The position numbers were made by a program, and so were the translations under genes. From the NCBI RefSeq assembly GCF_036985595.1, contig NZ_BTPU01000067.1, positions 1-64,000 of the forward strand: DNA of 64,000 nucleotides, read 5' to 3'. Positions 17,620 to 26,599 of the stretch are shown here, piece by piece. Source of the DNA: Vallitalea maricola. Its GTDB lineage: Bacteria > Bacillota > Clostridia > Lachnospirales > Vallitaleaceae. The notes beneath the pieces are model-generated. The model saw only the letters and a list, made by a program, of their open reading frames with translations. It had not been told where the DNA came from and did no database searches. Every line of letters begins with the position of its first letter. Positions within the stretch are counted from its first letter, which is position 1.

Positions 17620-18258
17620 TCACTTAATCTCTTCCTCATGCACCTCTATCTTAGAAATCGAAACCTCATAAGCAACCTTACTTATGGACTCATTCTCACT
17701 TAATTTTTTTTGATACTCCCTGCTCTGTATCCTGCCCCATATTTTTATTCTATCACCAACATTGAATTTTTCTGCATATCTTGCATTTCTTCCCCAGCAA
17801 ATACATGGAATATAATCCGATTTGTTATAAGGACGATTAACAGCCAATAAAATATCTGTAATCTCTCTTCCAAAAGGTGTTGTTCTATACATTGGAGGCT
17901 TACAAATATAACCATCTAAATATATGTAATTAGGGTTTCTCTTAATCTCTTCTTCTTCAAAAATAGAGATTTCTCTAGCGAAAACTGTTAAAACTAATCT
18001 ATTTTTACCCTCAATTTGTCTGTTATAAGAACGAAATTGTCCTTGAATATCTACTATCTTACCTCTCAAATCACTAGTTGTGTCAATAAGACGTTCCGAT
18101 ACCATTATAGGTATTATATCAGAGTTATCACTTAGTCTTGATATTTCTACATTAAAATTATAAAACCCCTCTCCATATACTTCATGGCTGAATTCAAATG
18201 TAGAATGTATTTTTCCTATTAAATTGACTTGATTGTTTCTGATAACATTATCTTCCAT
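17620..18258 (-). CDS. SSB-like protein with two OB-fold regions
   Basis: This 212-residue protein looks like a tandem OB-fold single-stranded DNA-binding protein of a type seen in Clostridia. The first half starts NNQVNLIGKI and contains DIIPIMVSERL near residue 50 and a GKIVDIQGQFRSYNR strand near 66-80. The second half repeats the plan, with YIYLDGYICKPPMYRTTPFGREITDILLAVNRPYNKSDYIPCICWG near 112-155 and GDRIKIWGRIQSREY near 168. That is the SSB pattern of N-terminal strand, RP-x-YNK-x-YIPCI-x-WG and GD-x-I-x-GRIQSR. The acidic SSB tail is absent, so it is probably an accessory SSB rather than the main replicative one. Confidence 0.75.
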   Translation of the reverse strand: MEDNVIRNNQVNLIGKIHSTFEFSHEVYGEGFYNFNVEISRLSDNSDIIPIMVSERLIDTTSDLRGKIVDIQGQFRSYNRQIEGKNRLVLTVFAREISIFEEEEIKRNPNYIYLDGYICKPPMYRTTPFGREITDILLAVNRPYNKSDYIPCICWGRNARYAEKFNVGDRIKIWGRIQSREYQKKLSENESISKVAYEVSISKIEVHEEEIK

Positions 18259-18404
18259 GATACTTATCTCCCTTCCATTATATTAAACGTTAACCCTTCT
18301 CCTTAGAAAAATTATCATTCAATATATATTCATATGTTTAATGTTTATCTATATTTATCTTTATTCAAAATGATTGATTTTTAGAAGCAGATTTTTAATT
18401 CTTC

Positions 18405-18872
18405 TTACATGGAATTTAATTTATCACTAATACTCCTATCTATTAACATTACAGCAGTTACAGCTGACATTATATTATATATATCGTGTCCCCAAGACGA
18501 TTTAATAAATACAGGAAATTCTTGTGGCTCAATTATCGTATCATCTTCGTCTATCTCTCTTTGAATACAGTAGATTAGAGTTTTACTTGTATCCAAATCA
18601 CCACCCAAACTTGATATAGTAACACTAGATTTTTTATTAAATCCAAGAGTAATAAATCTGCATAGAGGAATATCAAGGTTAATATCTTTCAATTCATGAT
18701 CTACATTAGCGATAGCATAATAGTTTGTTTTACCATTATCAAATACACTAATAGTCACCAAATTACTCTCTTCTTCTATTTCATATTTCACGTTAACTTT
18801 TTTCATGATATCTTCAAAAATAAATATTAAGTTACTTAACTTATCATTACCTGTTATAATAATTTTTTTCAT
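18405..18872 (-). CDS. Hypothetical protein, unknown function
   Basis: I do not recognise this 155-residue protein. It starts MKKIIITGNDKLSN with GGCAGG nine bases upstream. It is soluble, acidic, with alternating strands and helices and no signal peptide. A glycine-serine stretch (SSLGGDLDTSKTLIYCIQRE) near residues 90-108 could be a nucleotide- or ligand-binding loop, but no standard motif is complete. The segment SSWGHDIYNIMSAVTAVMLIDRSIS near the end is hydrophobic and helical. The gene is separated from its neighbours and on the same strand as the SSB-like gene. Confidence 0.6.
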   Translation of the reverse strand: MKKIIITGNDKLSNLIFIFEDIMKKVNVKYEIEEESNLVTISVFDNGKTNYYAIANVDHELKDINLDIPLCRFITLGFNKKSSVTISSLGGDLDTSKTLIYCIQREIDEDDTIIEPQEFPVFIKSSWGHDIYNIMSAVTAVMLIDRSISDKLNSM

Positions 18873-19232
18873 ATATAGCAACCTGCCTTTGAAAATATAA
18901 AAATAGTTATATCACTTATTATTGTCTAACTTAGTAATTTATAATCCTTAAAAATAAAAAATAATTATTAGCTAACATAAACAGCTATATGTGTTGTATA
19001 ATAATACATAACTTACAAATAATTTTTCATATTATTAAAACACACAAAAAACAAGACATTATGTCACTATTTATTGTTTTTATACATAATGAATATTAAT
19101 TTTAGATAAATTATAATTATAATTGTAATCAATAATATAAAAAGTAGTAAAAGCGCATAATAACATCTTATTTTATCGAATGTATTTGTTGATATTATGC
19201 AACTACTTATCTTAATAGAAAGGAGGATGTCA
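18873..19232. other. AT-rich divergent intergenic region
   Basis: This 360-base gap separates the divergent hypothetical and metallo-hydrolase genes. It is very AT-rich and should hold both promoters. I see no operator or RNA structure that I would defend. Confidence 0.4.
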
Positions 19233-20072
19233 ATGAAATTAACTATAACAACTCTTATAGAAAATTCTAAAGGAGAACATTTAGGCTTATTGAACGAACA
19301 TGGTATTTCCTTTTTGATTGAAGTGAATAATAAGAAAATACTATTTGACACTGGGCAAAGTGGTGATTTTATTAAAAATGCATCTACTCTTGGTAAAGAC
19401 TTAAAAGATATAGATATGGTCGTCTTAAGTCACGGACATTATGATCATACAGGCGGATTTAGACGTTTTGTAGAAAATGTTACTTCTGACTTTAAACTGT
19501 ATTTTCATAAGAATGCATTTAGAAAAAAATATAGCTTTGATAATACTCATTACAAATTTTTAGGAAACAGTTTTGATAAAGAATTTTTAGAGGATAATAA
19601 TGTTGAATCTCATTTTGTGGAAGAGGATATATTAGAAATAGATAAAGGAATTTATATTATTTCTAATTTCGAACGTGTTACTTCATTTGAGAAAAAAAAT
19701 CCTAGATTTTATCTTGAAAATAATGATGAACATATTCTTGATGATTTTAATGATGAAATTATGTTAGCAATAGATACACGAGAAGGTCTAGTAGTTATTT
19801 TGGGCTGCTCTCATCCTGGTGTAATCAATATGCTGAAAACTTTGATTAAGCGTACTGGTAAAAGTATTAATACAATCATTGGTGGAACACATTTGGTTAG
19901 GGCTGACGAGGATAGAATTCGCCAAACCATAGATAATTTTCAAGCTATGGACATAAAGAAATTCGGCATTTCACATTGTACGGGAGAAAATGCCATGAAT
20001 CAGTTGAAACAAGCATTTGGTGAAAAATATTTTCATAATACAACTGGAACAGTACTATATTTTGATAAATAA
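19233..20072 (+). CDS. MBL-fold metallo-hydrolase
   Basis: This is a metallo-beta-lactamase-fold enzyme of the cytosolic subgroup often annotated as dihydropterin aminobenzene 5'-phosphate synthase-like. The metal motif H-x-H-x-DH is present as SHGHYDHTGG. Later metal ligands are likely in GCSHPGVINM near residue 195 and in the C-terminal SHCTGENA. The start at 19233 is chosen because AAAGGAGG lies six bases upstream. At 279 residues it is complete. The substrate is unknown. It lies 18 bases upstream of the CdaR-type regulator and may be co-transcribed with it. Confidence 0.85.
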   Translation: MKLTITTLIENSKGEHLGLLNEHGISFLIEVNNKKILFDTGQSGDFIKNASTLGKDLKDIDMVVLSHGHYDHTGGFRRFVENVTSDFKLYFHKNAFRKKYSFDNTHYKFLGNSFDKEFLEDNNVESHFVEEDILEIDKGIYIISNFERVTSFEKKNPRFYLENNDEHILDDFNDEIMLAIDTREGLVVILGCSHPGVINMLKTLIKRTGKSINTIIGGTHLVRADEDRIRQTIDNFQAMDIKKFGISHCTGENAMNQLKQAFGEKYFHNTTGTVLYFDK

Positions 20073-20090
20073 AAATATGGAGAGATAGGT

Positions 20091-21242
20091 ATGTTTTTAA
20101 AAGATATTGCACAAAAAATTGTTAATTTAATGATGGAAGTTATTGATTACCGTAATATTAATATTATGGATTGTGATGGTTTTATCCTTGCTTCAGGTGA
20201 ACCTAACAGAGTTTCCACCTATCATAAAGGTGCTGATGATGTTATTAAGTCTGGAAAAAGTATTGAAATATATCCAGGTGATGTTGAAAAATTCCCTGGT
20301 GCTAAACAAGGTGTTAATCTTCCCATCAATATTGAAGGAAAGGTTATCGGCGTTGTAGGAGTCTACGGGCATCCTGATGAAGTTAGAATGGTTGCCAAGC
20401 TTGTTAAAAATTCTGTAGAGCTGGCTCTTGAACAATATCTTATATCTGAACAGGTCAATCTTGTAAAAGACCTGAATAATCAAATGATAAGAAAATTAAT
20501 ATTCAATCCTATATCTGAAACAGAAGAAGAAATTTTATGTTTATCAAAAGTATCACATGTGGATCTAAAACTGCGAAGATGTGCTGTGGTAATAAAATTA
20601 GATAAATTTTCTAATGATGAAGTTTATGAATCTGTCAATGCTATGGGAGAGATAGAAAAACTGTTAACAAGTAATAATTATATAACTAATAATGATTTTT
20701 TTGGTATCATTAATCATTATTTTATAATTTTCAAAGATATTGCTGATGAAAAACGCTCTACATATATAGATAACATCTTACACACCCTTAAAGATAAACA
20801 ACCATTTGATACTAGAATAGGTTTAGGTAATTCTTATAACGACTTATATGGATATAAAAAATCATTCAACGAAGCTGTTGAACTTATTTCTATAAGCAAA
20901 AACGCTCCTCTTGATATTAACGATTTTGAAACCCAAGCCAAATATCTTCTCCATAAAATACAAACAGATGAATCTGAGCCATTTATTAAGAAATTGTATT
21001 TATCAATACTAAATGAAAATAATAAAGTTCCCGAATGGTTTTATAAAACATTAGATTCATTATTTGAACATAATCTTAATTTGAATGAAACGGCGGAAGC
21101 TCTATTTGTTCACAAGAATACCCTTGTTTATCGCTTAAAGAAGATTGAGCAGATAACAGGATTGAATGTAAATAATTTTTATCATTCAATGCTTCTATAT
21201 TGTTTATATTCTTATATAAACAATATAGATAAGTTGAATTAA
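20091..21242 (+). CDS. CdaR-type sugar-diacid/glycerate regulator
   Basis: This transcription activator is of the CdaR family, which senses sugar diacids or glycerate. The N-terminal diacid-recognition domain spans about residues 1-135 (NIMDCDGFILASGEPNR, then KQGVNLPINIEGKVIGVVGVYG). A central GGDEF-like fold follows, and the C-terminal PucR-type helix-turn-helix lies near 325-375, with LNLNETAEALFVHKNTLVYR and LKKIEQITGLN. Its 383 residues are normal. It is followed by a terminator, then by a GntP-type permease and a glycerate kinase, which makes glycerate the likely effector. Confidence 0.88.
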   Translation: MFLKDIAQKIVNLMMEVIDYRNINIMDCDGFILASGEPNRVSTYHKGADDVIKSGKSIEIYPGDVEKFPGAKQGVNLPINIEGKVIGVVGVYGHPDEVRMVAKLVKNSVELALEQYLISEQVNLVKDLNNQMIRKLIFNPISETEEEILCLSKVSHVDLKLRRCAVVIKLDKFSNDEVYESVNAMGEIEKLLTSNNYITNNDFFGIINHYFIIFKDIADEKRSTYIDNILHTLKDKQPFDTRIGLGNSYNDLYGYKKSFNEAVELISISKNAPLDINDFETQAKYLLHKIQTDESEPFIKKLYLSILNENNKVPEWFYKTLDSLFEHNLNLNETAEALFVHKNTLVYRLKKIEQITGLNVNNFYHSMLLYCLYSYINNIDKLN

Positions 21243-21272
21243 AAAATTACTATAGAACCAGTAATTTTTTAG
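21241..21272 (+). terminator. Terminator after the CdaR-type gene
   Basis: AAAAATTACT is mirrored by AGTAATTTTT around an eight-base loop, so the permease-kinase pair has its own promoter. Confidence 0.7.
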
Positions 21273-21393
21273 TTCTATTAGGCTTATAAAAATCAAGGAC
21301 ATATATTGAATTTAATAAAATGAATATTGATGTTTAATTTCAATATGTGTAGATAGTGGTATCTAATACTTAAAAATACTAGGAGGAAATATT

Positions 21394-22737
21394 ATGACAA
21401 GTGGCATAGGACTATTTATTATCGTTTTAATTGCAATTGTGGGTACAATCATTTTGATTTCAAGATTCAAAATGCATCCTTTTATAGTGTTGCTACTGGC
21501 AGCGTATTTTATAGGTATATGTACAAAAATGCCTGCTGATTCTATAATATCAACAATTAAAAAAGGTTTCGGTAATATCCTAGGTAACATTGGTATTGTA
21601 ATCATTGCTGGTACAATAATTGGTACGATACTGGAAAAAACCGGAGCGGCTCTTACAATGGCTAATAGTATATTGAGATTAGTTGGTAAAAAAAGAGCAC
21701 CTCTTACAATGAGTTTAACTGGATATGTTGCAAGTATCCCAGTATTCTGTGATTCTGGTTTCGTAATTTTATCCCCTATAAATAGAGCTTTGGCCGAAAA
21801 ATCAAAAGTATCTTTAGCTGTTATGGCTACTGCTCTTAGCTCAGGATTATATGCAACACATTGTCTTGTTCCACCAACACCAGGTCCAATAGCAATGGCT
21901 GGTACATTGTCCGCTAACTTAGGTTTAGTTATTCTAATGGGTCTAGTTGTATCCATCCCTGTTATGCTTGCAGGTTACATATATGCAATTAAAGTAGGTC
22001 CAAAATTCCCTATCGACCCTAATCCAGAAACAACAGTAGAAGAATTATTAGAGAAATATGGTAAACTTCCAAGTGCTTTCAAATCATTTGCACCTATCAT
22101 TTTACCTATCATTCTTATTGCTTTCAAATCAATAGCTGATTTTCCATCTGCACCATTTGGTGAAGGTATCATCAAATCATTCTTTGATTTTATAGGTAAT
22201 CCTGTTACTGCTTTAATTCTAGGAATCTTCCTAGCTATGACTTTAATACCAAAGTCTGAAAAGCAAAATAGTTTTAAATGGATTGGAAAAGGCATCTATA
22301 ATTCAGCATCCATCTTAGCGATTACAGGTGCTGGTGGTGCTCTTGGTGCTATCTTACAATCATTACCACTTGCTGATGCATTAAGCGATTCATTACTTAA
22401 ATATAACATTGGATTATTATTACCATTTATCATAGCCATGTTACTTAAAACAGCGATGGGAGCTTCTACAGTTGCTATGATCATAACTTCTGCAATGGTT
22501 GCACCACTTATGGCTAATATGGGTATGACAAGTGAAATGGCAAAAGTACTTGTAGTTCTAGCGATCGGTGCTGGTTCAATGACAGTATCCCATGCTAACG
22601 ATAGTTATTTCTGGGTTGTCTCCCAGTTCAGTGATATGGATACATCCACGGCTTATAAATGTCAAACAGGTGTTACCCTTGTCCAAGGTATTGTAGCAAT
22701 TGTGATGATAATGATACTAGGAGTAATATTCATCTAA
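21394..22737 (+). CDS. GntP-family gluconate/glycerate permease
   Basis: This is a polytopic transporter of the gluconate:H+ symporter family with about 12 hydrophobic segments. Family-like stretches are MHPFIVLLLAAYFIGI near residues 27-42, SIPVFCDSGFVILSP near 111-125, HCLVPPTPGPIA near 152-163 and SMTVSHANDSYFWVVSQFS near 397-415. At 447 residues it is complete. AGGAGG precedes the ATG. The adjacent glycerate kinase and diacid/glycerate regulator argue that the substrate is glycerate rather than gluconate; this is inferred from context. Confidence 0.9.
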   Translation: MTSGIGLFIIVLIAIVGTIILISRFKMHPFIVLLLAAYFIGICTKMPADSIISTIKKGFGNILGNIGIVIIAGTIIGTILEKTGAALTMANSILRLVGKKRAPLTMSLTGYVASIPVFCDSGFVILSPINRALAEKSKVSLAVMATALSSGLYATHCLVPPTPGPIAMAGTLSANLGLVILMGLVVSIPVMLAGYIYAIKVGPKFPIDPNPETTVEELLEKYGKLPSAFKSFAPIILPIILIAFKSIADFPSAPFGEGIIKSFFDFIGNPVTALILGIFLAMTLIPKSEKQNSFKWIGKGIYNSASILAITGAGGALGAILQSLPLADALSDSLLKYNIGLLLPFIIAMLLKTAMGASTVAMIITSAMVAPLMANMGMTSEMAKVLVVLAIGAGSMTVSHANDSYFWVVSQFSDMDTSTAYKCQTGVTLVQGIVAIVMIMILGVIFI

Positions 22738-22771
22738 CAAAGACTGACTAACATAGAAAAGAGTTGATTAC

Positions 22772-23899
22772 TTGAAGAAAATAGTTATTGCCTCAGATTC
22801 TTTCAAAGGTACTATGGACTCTATTAATGTCTGTAATATAGTTGAAAAAGGTATTAAAAACATTAGACCAGAAATTAAGACGATTACGATACCTATAGCT
22901 GATGGAGGTGAAGGAACTGTAGATGCTTTTTTAAATGCTATTGGCGGTATAAAAGTAACCAAAAAAGTTACAGGTCCACTTTTTGACAAAATTGAAGCAA
23001 CTTACGGAATATTAGATGATGGATCAGCAGTCATTGAAATGGCTCAAGCTTCAGGACTGCCTCTAGTAGAAGGAAGAGAAAATCCTCTAAAGACAACTAC
23101 TTATGGTACAGGTGAGCTAATTCAGGATGCTCTAGAAAAAGGCTGTAATAAAATAATCATCGGTATTGGGGGAAGCGCAACAAATGATGGCGGTGTGGGA
23201 ATGGCTGCTGCATTAGGTGTCAGATTCCTACAAGAAGATAATAGTGAAATAGATCTAACTGGTGAAGGCTTAGGTTATTTAGCTACTATTGATACAAGTA
23301 ATCTAAATTCCAAAATATCTGATTGTCAATTTATCGTAGCTTGTGATGTTGATAATCCATTATATGGCGCTAGCGGAGCCGCTTATGTTTTCGCTCCACA
23401 AAAAGGTGCCGATGCAAAAATGGTAAAGATTCTTGATGAGAACCTTAAGCATTATGCTGGTATCGTTAATAGAGACTTAGGAATAAACTTGCAGAAATAT
23501 AAGGGTTCAGGTGCCGCAGGAGGATTAGGCGCTGGTCTTGTTGCCTTTGTTGATGCCCAGCTAAAATCAGGTATCAATATATTACTTGATGCTGTAGATT
23601 TTGATAATCTGATAGTTGATGCTGATTTAATTATAACCGGTGAAGGTAAGATTGATGGGCAAAGCTTAAGAGGTAAAGTACCTGTAGGTATAGCTGATAG
23701 AGCTGTTAAACATCACAAACCTGTTATTGCTATTGTAGGTGCTATTGGTGATGAGACTGATGCACTCTATGAAAGAGGAATAAGTTCTATCTTCAGTATT
23801 AATCAAAGACCGGAAGCCTTTGAAGTTGCTAAGAATTATTCTGAAGAAAACTTATTAAAAACAACCGAATCCATTATTAGACTGGTATCGGTAGTATAA
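22772..23899 (+). CDS. Glycerate kinase (GlxK/GarK type)
   Basis: This kinase phosphorylates glycerate to 2-phosphoglycerate, feeding lower glycolysis. Family hallmarks are IASDSFKGT at residues 5-13, PIADGGEGTVDAF near 43-55, KIIIGIGGSATNDGGVGMAAALG near 129-151, GAAGGLGAGL near 249 and TGEGKIDGQSLRGKVP near 291-306. At 375 residues it is complete. The start is a TTG with only a weak purine-rich site upstream. It follows the permease by 34 bases in one operon and ends at a strong terminator. Confidence 0.93.
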   Translation: MKKIVIASDSFKGTMDSINVCNIVEKGIKNIRPEIKTITIPIADGGEGTVDAFLNAIGGIKVTKKVTGPLFDKIEATYGILDDGSAVIEMAQASGLPLVEGRENPLKTTTYGTGELIQDALEKGCNKIIIGIGGSATNDGGVGMAAALGVRFLQEDNSEIDLTGEGLGYLATIDTSNLNSKISDCQFIVACDVDNPLYGASGAAYVFAPQKGADAKMVKILDENLKHYAGIVNRDLGINLQKYKGSGAAGGLGAGLVAFVDAQLKSGINILLDAVDFDNLIVDADLIITGEGKIDGQSLRGKVPVGIADRAVKHHKPVIAIVGAIGDETDALYERGISSIFSINQRPEAFEVAKNYSEENLLKTTESIIRLVSVV

Positions 23900-23905
23900 C
23901 CAATT

Positions 23906-23938
23906 AAGGGACTGTTCTTTATGGACAGTCCCTTATTA
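23906..23938 (+). terminator. Terminator after glycerate kinase
   Basis: AAGGGACTGT is mirrored by ACAGTCCCTT around a nine-base loop, with a short T-rich tail. Confidence 0.8.
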
Positions 23939-23988
23939 TTTACTCAACTTACCTACCTTTAATTAATGCAGGTAAACTAAGTGTTAAA

Positions 23989-24393
23989 TTATTTATTTTT
24001 AATATTTTTTATTGAATCCAATGCTAAGTCATTAGTATGCTTCAATGATTTTGTTATAATCAATCTTGTTCTGTCAAGCATTGGTTTATTTCCAAAACGC
24101 AGTCCATCTAGATTTTCTACATTATTAATAAATCTATGAAGTTCTTTATCAACATCTACGAAATGACTCAGTTCTGATATAGGAGTTGGGTCATCTGTTA
24201 ATCCCATTAGATAATCCATTGATACATTAAAAAATTTTGCAAATTGCATTTTTGTATCATCGTCTGCTTGTCTAGCATTTCTTTCATATTGTGAAATATT
24301 ATTTTTAGTCTTTCCTACTATTTCTCCTAATTCTTGCTGTTTCATTCCTTTCTGTTTCCTTAATAATCTTAATCTATTGCTAAAATTTGGCAT
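23989..24393 (-). CDS. XRE-family regulator with conserved C-terminal helix
   Basis: A Cro/CI-type helix-turn-helix occupies residues 4-60 (LLRKQKGMKQQELGEIVGKT, NNISQYERN), ending in the SMDYLMGLTDD segment. The C-terminal half shares with the gene at 2667 the pattern PISEL, D-x2-LH-x-FI, then E-x-LDGLRFGN and LDRTRLIITKSLKHTND. The start at 24393 is chosen because GAGGTGG lies just upstream. It faces a divergent region with a near-perfect promoter and repeated TAACCAA sites, which it may repress. The target is unknown. Confidence 0.8.
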   Translation of the reverse strand: MPNFSNRLRLLRKQKGMKQQELGEIVGKTKNNISQYERNARQADDDTKMQFAKFFNVSMDYLMGLTDDPTPISELSHFVDVDKELHRFINNVENLDGLRFGNKPMLDRTRLIITKSLKHTNDLALDSIKNIKNK

Positions 24394-24480
24394 TCTAACC
24401 ACCTCACATTTATTTTAGAATCCATTAATATCACTGTAAATAGCAATAACCAACAAGACAACTTAATACAAAATTAGGTA

Positions 24481-24509
24481 TTGACAGTAACCAATATGTG
24501 TATTATAAT
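24481..24509 (+). promoter_or_regulatory. Consensus sigma-A promoter with operator repeats
   Basis: TTGACA at 24481-24486, exactly 17 bases, then TATAAT at 24504-24509. AGTAACCAAT inside the spacer is mirrored by ATTTGGTTATT about 35 bases on, and a third ATAACCAA lies at about 24445. The layout suggests repression by the divergent XRE protein. Confidence 0.75.
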
Positions 24510-24670
24510 GTAGTTAACGATTTGGTTATTATTACTGACATCAAGTTAATATAATATCCATTTCAGTTATTACTTATTTTCATTTATATATAATGTGTTC
24601 TATACCTCACTGTTTTGTTAATGTATTACTAGTGTTAACAATTCAAAAATGCATAATTAGATTATGCAAA

Positions 24671-24719
24671 TGCAATATAGTTTATTTAACTAAAGGGCAA
24701 GTAAGTAAACTATATTGCA
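24671..24719. repeat. 14-bp perfect inverted repeat
   Basis: TGCAATATAGTTTA is mirrored by TAAACTATATTGCA around a 21-base loop. A second palindrome, TGCATAAT-tag-ATTATGCA, lies immediately to its left. On the minus strand the latter is followed by TTTTT, so the pair may terminate a minus-strand transcript. Confidence 0.6.
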
Positions 24720-24907
24720 CTGAAAAAATATTCTATATGAATATTCATTAGTAGTAAAGTTTCATTAATGCTTATAACATCGACATTGTATATTAAACAC
24801 ATGACAAGAAACAATTTAATAAACATAAATATAATAATTATCATTGTTAAGGGTATGATAGATAGGATTAATTCACTTATAATCCTGTTCTGCCATTTTA
24901 TGCTCAA
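24710..24907 (-). CDS. Possible 65-residue membrane peptide
   Basis: This is a TTG-initiated frame of 65 codons. Its middle, IPLTMIIIIFMFIKLFLVMC, is one long hydrophobic segment. No ribosome binding site is apparent and I recognise no family. It ends within the hairpins described nearby, which could serve as its terminator. It may be a decayed or chance frame. Confidence 0.25.
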   Translation of the reverse strand: MSIKWQNRIISELILSIIPLTMIIIIFMFIKLFLVMCLIYNVDVISINETLLLMNIHIEYFFSAI

Positions 24908-25030
24908 TTTGAGAGCTGTTTATTTTTAACTCCCCTTCCCCTTACATGATTAATTATATATACATACTCCCCTTATCCTAACTAGATTAGAATCTTCAAC
25001 ACATATGTCTATTATGCAAATGATCCTTAA

Positions 25031-25079
25031 AAGGGTGAAATATCTAGTCTTTGGAGTATATTAGATATTTCACCCTTAT
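25031..25079 (-). terminator. Hairpin terminator after XRE-TPR gene
   Basis: AAGGGTGAAATATCTA is mirrored perfectly over 16 bases around a 15-base loop. It most likely ends the minus-strand XRE-TPR transcript. Confidence 0.65.
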
Positions 25080-25166
25080 TATATCACATTTTATTTTACT
25101 TTTATTAACTTTACACTATATTACTCATTAGTCTAATTTATAATCTGTTTCTTTTTTAGATTCAGG

Positions 25167-26267
25167 TCAATTGATTATTTTATTCAATTTTTCTATTTCA
25201 TTAAATATCTTCTTAAATTCTTTTTCTTCTCTTATAGGATCAAAAATTGATTGCTTTAGTAGAACCAATATATTTTCATAAATGTTAATTTTGATTGGAT
25301 ACTTACTTTGTTTTAATTCATCAAAACACCATAATTTCTTGAATCCTTCAATATTGGTAAAATCATGATTTTTATAAGAATCTATCATCTGTTTTAACAT
25401 ATCTATTGCTTTTATTTTATTACCAATATTTATGAATAATTGTGCTAATTGTAGATATTCATTTAACAGAAAAACTGTCTTCCCATTATATTGAAATAAA
25501 TTTTTTATATCTACACCTAGATTATAATATCTTTCAGCTAAATCATAATCCTGTTCATAGATACAATAGGTATTTCCTAAACTTAAACAGATATTAGATA
25601 TATCATTAATACTCTTGAACAATTTACTTTGAAGTAATTTCCTAGCATCTTGATATTTTTTTTGTTTTATATAAATACTTGCCATAATATCATCAGGATC
25701 ACATTGACTTTTATTAATCTTATTAAGTGTACTAATAGCCTCCTCTTCTCTACCTAATGTTGCGTATAAGCTACCTAAAGCAAATAATGAAACTTCTACC
25801 AGTTTAGTATCATTACAATTTGAAACTACTTCTTCATATAATTCTACAGCCTCATTTAATATTTGGGTGCATTTTTCTTCATCTTCAGTTTTCCAAGAAT
25901 AAATAGTATATAAAAACGCTATTCTACTCATCAGAAAATAACTCGACGGATATTTGTTCAAATACTCTTTTGTTCTCTTAATGGCTGTACTCATATCTGA
26001 GTTATTAAAAAGCTCTTCGCATTCTTCATATATCTCTTTTACCTTCTCATCACTTAAATCCTTATCAAAGTTAAGCAATGTGTCAATAGTAACATTAAAA
26101 AATTTTGCTAATATAGGCAATAATGTTATATCTGGATAAGAATTTCCACTTTCCCATTTTGATATGGCAGCAGTTGATACTCCAATTATTTTCGCAAGTT
26201 GTTGCTGCGTTATACCCTTATCTTTTCTTAATCTATATATTATTTCTCCAATCTGTAATTTTTTCAT
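25167..26267 (-). CDS. XRE-family regulator with TPR repeats
   Basis: An N-terminal helix-turn-helix (GEIIYRLRKDKGITQQQLAKI, then STAAISKWESGNSYPDITLLP) covers residues 6-60. The remaining 300 residues are helical TPR-like repeats, for example YNLGVDIKNLFQYN and LAQLFINIGNKIKAIDMLKQMI. This layout matches clostridial sensors that bind a peptide or protein ligand through the TPR part, in the manner of RRNPP-type regulators; ligand binding is inferred. The start at 26267 has AAGGAG nearby, and the longer frame has none. No short signalling-peptide gene was recognised next to it. It stands alone between hairpins. Confidence 0.85.
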   Translation of the reverse strand: MKKLQIGEIIYRLRKDKGITQQQLAKIIGVSTAAISKWESGNSYPDITLLPILAKFFNVTIDTLLNFDKDLSDEKVKEIYEECEELFNNSDMSTAIKRTKEYLNKYPSSYFLMSRIAFLYTIYSWKTEDEEKCTQILNEAVELYEEVVSNCNDTKLVEVSLFALGSLYATLGREEEAISTLNKINKSQCDPDDIMASIYIKQKKYQDARKLLQSKLFKSINDISNICLSLGNTYCIYEQDYDLAERYYNLGVDIKNLFQYNGKTVFLLNEYLQLAQLFINIGNKIKAIDMLKQMIDSYKNHDFTNIEGFKKLWCFDELKQSKYPIKINIYENILVLLKQSIFDPIREEKEFKKIFNEIEKLNKIIN

Positions 26268-26599
26268 AATAATACACTCCTTAATTTTACTAACCAATAA
26301 AATAATCTAGGTAATTACCATTCTTAAACATTTATTAAATAGAATATTCTTCTTCTAGTATACAGTGTAATAATCCATATACCAATAGAGATATAGTTAA
26401 TTATAGTCCTCAAAATATAACTGTTGGTTAATTTTTATATAAAATAATAATTACTGAACTAGAGAAACAAATTCGTTAAGTAAAGGCTATTACGTATTTC
26501 ATATTTTTAAACTTTTCTAAACACAAGAAACAGAGAGTAGTATTATCCTATTCCCTGCTTCATCTAAATATATAATTGTATTTTTTTATTCTATTTTTA
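26268..26599. other. AT-rich gap between XRE-TPR gene and kinase operon end
   Basis: I see no gene or clear RNA structure in these 332 bases. It should contain the promoter of the XRE-TPR gene and the end of the kinase operon. Confidence 0.4.

Larger units (their letters stand above)
24394..25166. other. Gene-poor region with orphan promoter and hairpins
   Basis: This 770-base stretch contains a consensus promoter at 24481-24509 pointing right, TAACCAA half-sites around it, palindromes at 24645-24719, a hydrophobic reading frame on the minus strand (24710-24907) and a 16-base-pair hairpin at 25031-25077. No confident gene lies downstream of the promoter. It may once have driven a gene paired with the XRE regulator, or it may make a short RNA. 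Confidence 0.5.
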
